Part shown: piece by piece, positions 59,771-64,000 of the stretch | How the letters are laid out: every line of letters begins with the position of its first letter | Numbering within the stretch: the first letter of the stretch is position 1 | From: Tenacibaculum caenipelagi | Lineage (GTDB): Bacteria > Bacteroidota > Bacteroidia > Flavobacteriales > Flavobacteriaceae | Length of the DNA: 64,000 bases | Reading direction: 5' to 3' | Assembly (NCBI RefSeq): GCF_004363005.1 | Contig: NZ_SNYH01000001.1 | Span: 434,001-498,000, forward strand | Made by a program: the position numbers and the translations under genes | The notes under the pieces: generated by a model | What the model was told of the DNA's origin: nothing | Databases searched by the model: none | Seen by the model: the letters and a program-made list of their open reading frames with translations, nothing else

Positions 59771-60053
59771 AATACAAATATTTTCTCAGTACAATTCTAT
59801 GTTCTGGTATTGATTTATCATAATCTTCTACTAAGAGTTCGAGTATTTCTGGCGGCTTTTTTCCTATCTCTTTCTTCGAATTGTATTTTGACACATACAA
59901 ACTATATACTGGATTTGTATCTTGATTTTTTCTTTCAAAAATTAAAAAATGTTGCTCATTCAATTCTGAAAAACATATTTCATTTTTTTGAAATACTCCA
60001 GAGTTGTCTACAAAAAAATCTGAAAATTCGTAATACCTAAAAACATTTTCCAT
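59769..60053 (-). CDS. Hypothetical protein, 94 residues, downstream of clpS
   Basis: MENVFRYYEFSDFFVDNSGVFQKNEICF, then LNEQHFLIFERKNQDTNPVYSLYVSKYNSKKEIGKKPPEILELLVEDYDKSIPEHRIVLRKYLY. Mixed alpha/beta composition, no signal peptide or membrane span. It starts 2 bases after clpS and ends in its own terminator, so it is cotranscribed with clpS, prmA and tpiA. I do not recognise a family. Confidence 0.65.
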   Translation of the reverse strand: MENVFRYYEFSDFFVDNSGVFQKNEICFSELNEQHFLIFERKNQDTNPVYSLYVSKYNSKKEIGKKPPEILELLVEDYDKSIPEHRIVLRKYLY

Positions 60054-60055
60054 TC

Positions 60056-60331
60056 TTAAACAATCTCTGCTGATAAACCTAATTCTAATAATTTAGAACA
60101 TCTAGGCTCTAAATCTTTATATTCTCCTGTTTTTACAGCACATTTGCCCTTGTAATGTACTAAAATGGTACACTGTTCAGCTTGTTCTAATGTATGATCA
60201 CATACTGTGACTAAACTATCAATTACAAAGTCAAAGGTATTTACATCATCGTTGTACAAAACAATTTCGTATTCTTTGACATCTTGTAATAAAACTTCAA
60301 GCTCTTCTTGTATTTTTTCTATCGTACTCAT
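60056..60331 (-). CDS. clpS: ATP-dependent Clp protease adaptor
   Basis: 91 residues from MSTIEKIQEEL. YEIVLYNDDVNTFDFVIDSLVTVCDHTLEQAEQCTILVHYKGKCAVKTGEY is the ClpS fold with the N-end-binding loop (YNDDVNTFDFVI) and KGK strand. It delivers N-degron substrates to ClpAP or ClpCP. The start lies 5 bases after the prmA stop; a longer start overlaps prmA and is unlikely. Confidence 0.93.
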   Translation of the reverse strand: MSTIEKIQEELEVLLQDVKEYEIVLYNDDVNTFDFVIDSLVTVCDHTLEQAEQCTILVHYKGKCAVKTGEYKDLEPRCSKLLELGLSAEIV

Positions 60332-60336
60332 TTGTT

Positions 60337-61170
60337 TTATTTTTGATATTGCAAAGCTACCCAATTATTTCTTTTTATGGTATTTTTTAGTGTTAAACCA
60401 TACTTAGAAACCTCATTATCAATCACTGGAATATCTTCTGTATAAAATCCACTTAATAATAAAACTCCTTTTTCATTTAAACAATCAGTATATACTTTCA
60501 TATCATTTAACAAGATATTTCGATTGATATTTGCTATAATCAAATCATACTTTTTACCTACTAAAAGAGAGGCATCTCCTTCATATACTGATATATGTTG
60601 ACAGTTATTTCTTTCAACATTTTCTAACGAATTTTCGTAACACCAAGCATCAATATCAATTGCATCGATAGGTTTCGCTCCTTTCATTTCGGCAAAAATT
60701 GCTAAAATTCCAGTACCACATCCCATATCTAACACTTTTTTATCTCTAACATCTAAATTAATTAAATGTTGTACCATCATGTGTGTCGTTTCATGATGTC
60801 CTGTACCAAAACTCATTTTTGGTTCAATAACAATATCGTACTTCAAATTAGGGTTTTCATGAAATGGTGCTCTAATACTCACCACATCGTCAACTTGAAT
60901 TGGATTAAAATTCTTTTCCCATTCTTCATTCCAATTAGTCTGTTCTATTTCTTTATGCTGATATTCAATTGAAAACTCATTTGAGTTTAAAACAAAGACA
61001 TCATTTAAAATATCTGTATTCCAATCTTCTTTTTGAATATAAGCTATAACTCCATTCTCATTTTCAACAAAACTTTCAAACCCTAACGCTCCTAATTCTG
61101 CAATTAAAATTTCTGTTGTCGGTTCTTTAGGTGTTACCTCAAAAGTATATTCTATATAAATATTGTCCAT
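60337..61170 (-). CDS. prmA: Ribosomal protein L11 methyltransferase
   Basis: 277 residues. The N-terminal half is the substrate-recognition domain (ILIAELGALGFESFVENENGVIAYIQ). The methyltransferase core has IEPKMSFGTGHHETTHMMVQHL, VLDMGCGTGILAIFAEMKGAKPIDAIDID (SAM loop) and DLIIANINRNILL. It trimethylates L11. It shares one base with the tpiA stop and is followed by clpS. Confidence 0.95.
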   Translation of the reverse strand: MDNIYIEYTFEVTPKEPTTEILIAELGALGFESFVENENGVIAYIQKEDWNTDILNDVFVLNSNEFSIEYQHKEIEQTNWNEEWEKNFNPIQVDDVVSIRAPFHENPNLKYDIVIEPKMSFGTGHHETTHMMVQHLINLDVRDKKVLDMGCGTGILAIFAEMKGAKPIDAIDIDAWCYENSLENVERNNCQHISVYEGDASLLVGKKYDLIIANINRNILLNDMKVYTDCLNEKGVLLLSGFYTEDIPVIDNEVSKYGLTLKNTIKRNNWVALQYQK

Positions 61171-61928
61171 TAAATCGATTTAATAATTGCTTTAAAATCT
61201 TCTGCTTTCAACGCTGCTCCTCCTATCAAACCACCATCTACATCTGGCTTTGAAAATATTTCTTTAGCATTAGCCGGCTTTACACTTCCACCGTATAAAA
61301 TTGAAATCGCATCCGCCACTTCATTTCCATATTCTTTAGCAAAAAGCTCTCTTACAAAGGCATGTATTTCTTGAGCTTGTTCTGGCGTAGCAGTTTCTCC
61401 TGTACCAATAGCCCAAACAGGTTCATAAGCCAAAACTATATTAGCATAATTGCTCTTTTCTAGATGGAATAATGCCTTTTTAATTTGATTTTCTACAATT
61501 TTAAAGTGATTTCCTGATTTTCTATCTTCTAACAATTCACCAAAACAAAAAATAACCTCTAAACCTTGCCCTAAAGCGGTATCAACTTTTTTCGCTAATA
61601 ATTCATCAGTTTCAGCAAAATATTCTCTTCGCTCTGAATGTCCTAGAATTACAATATTAACACCAATATTAGTTAACATATCAGCTGATACTTCTCCTGT
61701 AAAAGCTCCACTTTTTGACTGATGCATGTTTTGTGCAGCGACTTCTATATTTGACTTTTTGGTCTTTTTAGCAGCATAGTGCAGATTCACAAAACTCGGA
61801 GCAATAATTACTCTAGTATCTTCATTTACATTTCCTTTAATTTCTTTCTTTAACTGCTTGATGAGTTTTTTAGCTTCATCAAGGTTTTTATTCATCTTCC
61901 AGTTACCTGCTACTATCTTTTGTCTCAC
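61170..61928 (-). CDS. tpiA: Triose-phosphate isomerase
   Basis: 252 residues. Glycolytic interconversion of DHAP and GAP. AGNWKMN (Lys11), VILGHSERREYF (catalytic His), AYEPVWAIGTGETATPEQAQEIH (catalytic Glu and loop 6) and LYGGSVKPANA (phosphate site) are all present. It overlaps prmA by one base and follows the redoxin pair after 41 bases. Confidence 0.97.
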   Translation of the reverse strand: MRQKIVAGNWKMNKNLDEAKKLIKQLKKEIKGNVNEDTRVIIAPSFVNLHYAAKKTKKSNIEVAAQNMHQSKSGAFTGEVSADMLTNIGVNIVILGHSERREYFAETDELLAKKVDTALGQGLEVIFCFGELLEDRKSGNHFKIVENQIKKALFHLEKSNYANIVLAYEPVWAIGTGETATPEQAQEIHAFVRELFAKEYGNEVADAISILYGGSVKPANAKEIFSKPDVDGGLIGGAALKAEDFKAIIKSI

Positions 61929-61969
61929 TTTTATACGTTTTTCTGGTTATTGATTTAATGTTTGCAAAA

Positions 61970-62464
61970 TTACATTATTTCTAAGCTTTGACGAATTAAT
62001 TTATCAGTAGCTTTTGTCGCGTCAAAAACAATGATTTTTCCTTTTTCATCAATTACCATAAACCTAGGAATCCAATTTAAACCTAAAAACTCACCAAATT
62101 TCCCTTCCCATCCTGATTGCATAAAGTAATGATCTCCATTAATTTTTAATCGGTTAACTCCATTTTTCCAATCTTCTTGATTTCTATCTAATGATAAATA
62201 CATATAAGCTATCTCTGGATTTTCTTCTTGAATCTTTTTTACCTCTGGCAAACTTTTTAAACAATCAGTACACCATGAAGCCCAAACATCAATCAAAACC
62301 TTTTTTCCTTTATGCTTTTCAATAACATCTTTGAATAGAACTTTTTTTCCTTCTAAAGAAATAAAAACATCATTTAATGCTTCTTTTGAGAATTGAGTTG
62401 AGTTTTTTGTTGAACAACTTAATATTGTTATTCCGATAAAAAATATAATTATGAAGTTTTTCAT
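61970..62464 (-). CDS. TlpA-like thioredoxin-fold lipoprotein (CxxC)
   Basis: 164 residues from MKNFIIIFFIGITILSC (lipobox Cys17). KKVLIDVWASWCTDCLKSLPEVKKIQEENPEIAYMYLSLDRN is the thioredoxin fold with Cys65-x-x-Cys68; GKFGEFLGLNWIPRFMVIDEKGKIIV holds the cis-proline. It is a likely periplasmic reductase of the TlpA/ResA kind. It lies 1 base after a paralogue with a degenerate active site. No heme or cytochrome genes are adjacent. Confidence 0.88.
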   Translation of the reverse strand: MKNFIIIFFIGITILSCSTKNSTQFSKEALNDVFISLEGKKVLFKDVIEKHKGKKVLIDVWASWCTDCLKSLPEVKKIQEENPEIAYMYLSLDRNQEDWKNGVNRLKINGDHYFMQSGWEGKFGEFLGLNWIPRFMVIDEKGKIIVFDATKATDKLIRQSLEIM

Positions 62465-62465
62465 T

Positions 62466-62948
62466 TTATTGAACATGATTTTCTAATTTTTCTGACACTT
62501 TAGATGATTTGAATACTGTAATTTTTCCTGTTTCATCAAGCACTAAAAATCTTGGAATTGTTTTTAATTTTAAAAACTTACCCAAAGCCCCTTCTCCTTT
62601 TTTTGGTATGTAATAATGCTGCCCTTTTACAGGAATATTTTCTAGTTCTCTTTTCCAGTCGAAATAAGAATGATCAACTGACAAAAAAATGTATTCAATT
62701 TTTGGATTTTTCTTTTGAAAAACCAATACATCATCAAAACTATCCTGACTTACGGGACAGTAGGTAGCAAAAACTTGTATAAATTTTTTCTTGCCTTTAT
62801 TTTTATTTAAAACCTCTTGGAGTGAAATCGGATTTCGATCTAAAGTAAGTAATTCTTCACGTAATGCTTCTGTTGTAAAATTTTCAGGTTGAAAAACAGC
62901 ACAACTTGTAAGTGTTAAGAACACTAATGATAATACAAAAAATCTCAT
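62466..62948 (-). CDS. Thioredoxin-fold lipoprotein with a CxxS active site
   Basis: 160 residues from MRFFVLSLVFLTLTSC (Cys16); the longer frame would overlap the permease gene. KKFIQVFATYCPVSQDSFDDVLVFQKKNPKIEYIFLSVDHSYFDWKRELENIPVKGQHYYIPKKGEGALGKFLKLKTIPRFLVLDETGKITVF aligns with the next gene, but the second Cys is Ser67 (Cys64-P-V-S). It therefore cannot form a disulfide there; it may trap thiol partners or act in reduction without an intramolecular step. Tandem duplication with the CxxC gene is clear. Confidence 0.85.
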   Translation of the reverse strand: MRFFVLSLVFLTLTSCAVFQPENFTTEALREELLTLDRNPISLQEVLNKNKGKKKFIQVFATYCPVSQDSFDDVLVFQKKNPKIEYIFLSVDHSYFDWKRELENIPVKGQHYYIPKKGEGALGKFLKLKTIPRFLVLDETGKITVFKSSKVSEKLENHVQ

Positions 62949-62950
62949 AA

Positions 62951-64000
62951 TTAATGTAATCTTATTCGTGGGTCTAACCAACTATATAAAATATCTACTA
63001 AAATATTAATGATAATAAATAACGTTGCTACGACTAATACAGCTCCCATAATTACTGGTAAATCAAGCGTGTTTAATGAGTTTACTATTTCTTTTCCTAA
63101 TCCGTTCCAGTTAAAGATATATTCTACAAAAACCGCTCCCGCCAACATCGAAGCAAACCAACCAGAAATTGCTGTAATTACTGGATTTAAAGAATTTTTT
63201 AAAGCGTGCTTTCGAATTACTTGATACATCGTTAATCCTTTCGCTTTAGCCGTTCGAATATAATCTTGGTTCAGGGTTTCTAGCAACGAATTACGCATCA
63301 ACTGAATTACTACTGCTAACGGACGAATACCTAATACTATTGCTGGTAAAATCAAATTTTTCCATTGAATGGAAGCTCCTTCTCCAAAATCATCTACTTC
63401 ATACAAACTTCCCGTCATTTCTAAGTGAGTGTATTTATGCAATACAAAACCAAACAACCAAGCAAACAGTATAGCAGAAAAAAATGACGGAACACTCATT
63501 CCTAAAGTACTTACAACAGCTATTATTCTGTCAAAAAAAGTATCTTTAAACAATGCGGAAAATATTCCTAAAACAACTCCTAAAAAAAGTGCTATTGTTA
63601 TTGCCACCACTGCTAAAACAGCTGTATTGGGTAATGTTTCTTTAATTACTTCAGAAACATTTTTACCATTCTTTTGAAATGATTGACGTAAATATGGAGT
63701 TTTTATTACCACCTCTATATCTCCTAAAGAGAATAAGGATTGAGCATTGTATTTCCCTTCAGATAAAAATGTATAACTGTCTTTATTCTTACTATGAAAC
63801 GACAACGGAGAAACATCATTCAAATAATACAAATACTGTGTAAACACAGGTTTATCAAATCCGTATTTCTTTCGGATATTTTGTAATTGCTCAGTATCTT
63901 CTCGTTGGTCTAACATCATACGAGCAGGATCACCTGGTAAGATGTTAAACAGTAAAAAAATTACAGTAACTACCCCATACAGTGTTAAGAAACCATAAAA
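62951..64000 (-). CDS. ABC transporter permease (DppB/OppB-like), 5' end outside window
   Basis: The frame is open to the right edge (FLTLYGVVTVIFLLFNILPGDPARMML), so the true start is beyond 64000. LPGDPARMMLDQRED is the DppB-like N-terminal signature. About six spans follow, and the EAA-type loop is RTAKAKGLTMYQVIRKHALKNSLNPVITAI. The typical end is NILVDILYSWLDPRIR. It imports peptides or nickel with an ATPase and a second permease that should lie beyond the window. The redoxin pair starts 2 bases downstream. Confidence 0.93.
   Translation of the reverse strand, partial: FYGFLTLYGVVTVIFLLFNILPGDPARMMLDQREDTEQLQNIRKKYGFDKPVFTQYLYYLNDVSPLSFHSKNKDSYTFLSEGKYNAQSLFSLGDIEVVIKTPYLRQSFQKNGKNVSEVIKETLPNTAVLAVVAITIALFLGVVLGIFSALFKDTFFDRIIAVVSTLGMSVPSFFSAILFAWLFGFVLHKYTHLEMTGSLYEVDDFGEGASIQWKNLILPAIVLGIRPLAVVIQLMRNSLLETLNQDYIRTAKAKGLTMYQVIRKHALKNSLNPVITAISGWFASMLAGAVFVEYIFNWNGLGKEIVNSLNTLDLPVIMGAVLVVATLFIIINILVDILYSWLDPRIRLH

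Noticed and set aside
1..64000. CRISPR arrays, transposases, prophage or toxin-antitoxin modules
   Set aside because: I looked for regularly spaced repeats, transposase or integrase motifs and paired small toxin-antitoxin genes and found none that the sequence supports.

Overview
The window is AT-rich chromosomal DNA from a member of the Bacteroidota, almost certainly a marine Flavobacteriaceae species; I would guess near Tenacibaculum or Polaribacter. The signs are a TonB receptor with a carboxypeptidase-regulatory domain, an alpha-2-macroglobulin carrying a SusC/RagA-like insert, many short lipoproteins, neighbouring type III and type II glutamine synthetases, HYC_CC_PP, DUF2007 and RMD1 genes, very few Shine-Dalgarno sequences, and promoters of the flavobacterial form TTTG-N(17-20)-TAnnTTTG. 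I see no plasmid, phage, transposase or CRISPR array. Both ends cut a gene: an HprK-like kinase at the left and an oligopeptide-type ABC permease at the right.

Layout. 1-1848: HprK-like kinase and PF14907-type nucleotidyltransferase, the end of a peptide- or surface-tailoring cluster that begins outside the window. 1832-16041: mpl (murein recycling), a 2190-residue alpha-2-macroglobulin with an inserted receptor-plug module, a small outer-membrane barrel, DUF4136 lipoprotein, S8 and M28 peptidases, kdsA, a transglutaminase-like protein and a DUF1801 protein. 16120-20496: membrane protein, winged-helix regulator and creD; then DUF2809, DUF3820, a nested inverted repeat and a saccharopine-dehydrogenase-like gene. 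20582-21190: promoter, structured element and tmRNA (ssrA). 21233-32580: a microprotein, a RBBP9-like hydrolase, rpsU, prfA, a B12-dependent ribonucleotide reductase, purM, two GNAT acetyltransferases and two unrelated glutamine synthetases back to back. 32595-41487: Ca2+/Na+ exchanger, PepSY protein plus TonB receptor (iron uptake), two small flavobacterial proteins, tRNA-Arg(ACG), two VOC proteins, a DinB protein and a GlxA-type regulator.

41574-49964 is a complete copper or heavy-metal efflux locus on the minus strand: HYC_CC_PP protein, CusA/CzcA pump, TolC-like channel, PepSY membrane protein, CusB-like adaptor and an HMA lipoprotein. 50015-52926 is a stress and ion group: CorA, a TerB-like protein, a two-domain universal stress protein and a short MscS channel.

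52966-58489 is a polyamine-centred plus-strand run: a consensus promoter and a leader of about 330 bases with a possible 54-codon ORF, a short arginine decarboxylase, agmatinase, an RMD1/DUF155 membrane protein, a deoxyhypusine-synthase-like enzyme and three small genes. 58526-64000 on the minus strand holds TerB, a secreted paralogue of one of those small proteins, clpS, prmA, tpiA, two tandem thioredoxin-fold lipoproteins (one CxxC, one CxxS) and the ABC permease.

The points most worth following are the polyamine operon with its leader, the alpha-2-macroglobulin/receptor-plug chimera, the A19-U56 tRNA-Arg elbow, the S8 peptidase without its oxyanion Asn, the structured element ahead of tmRNA, and the kinase-nucleotidyltransferase pair at the left edge. 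Most of the rest is ordinary flavobacterial housekeeping.
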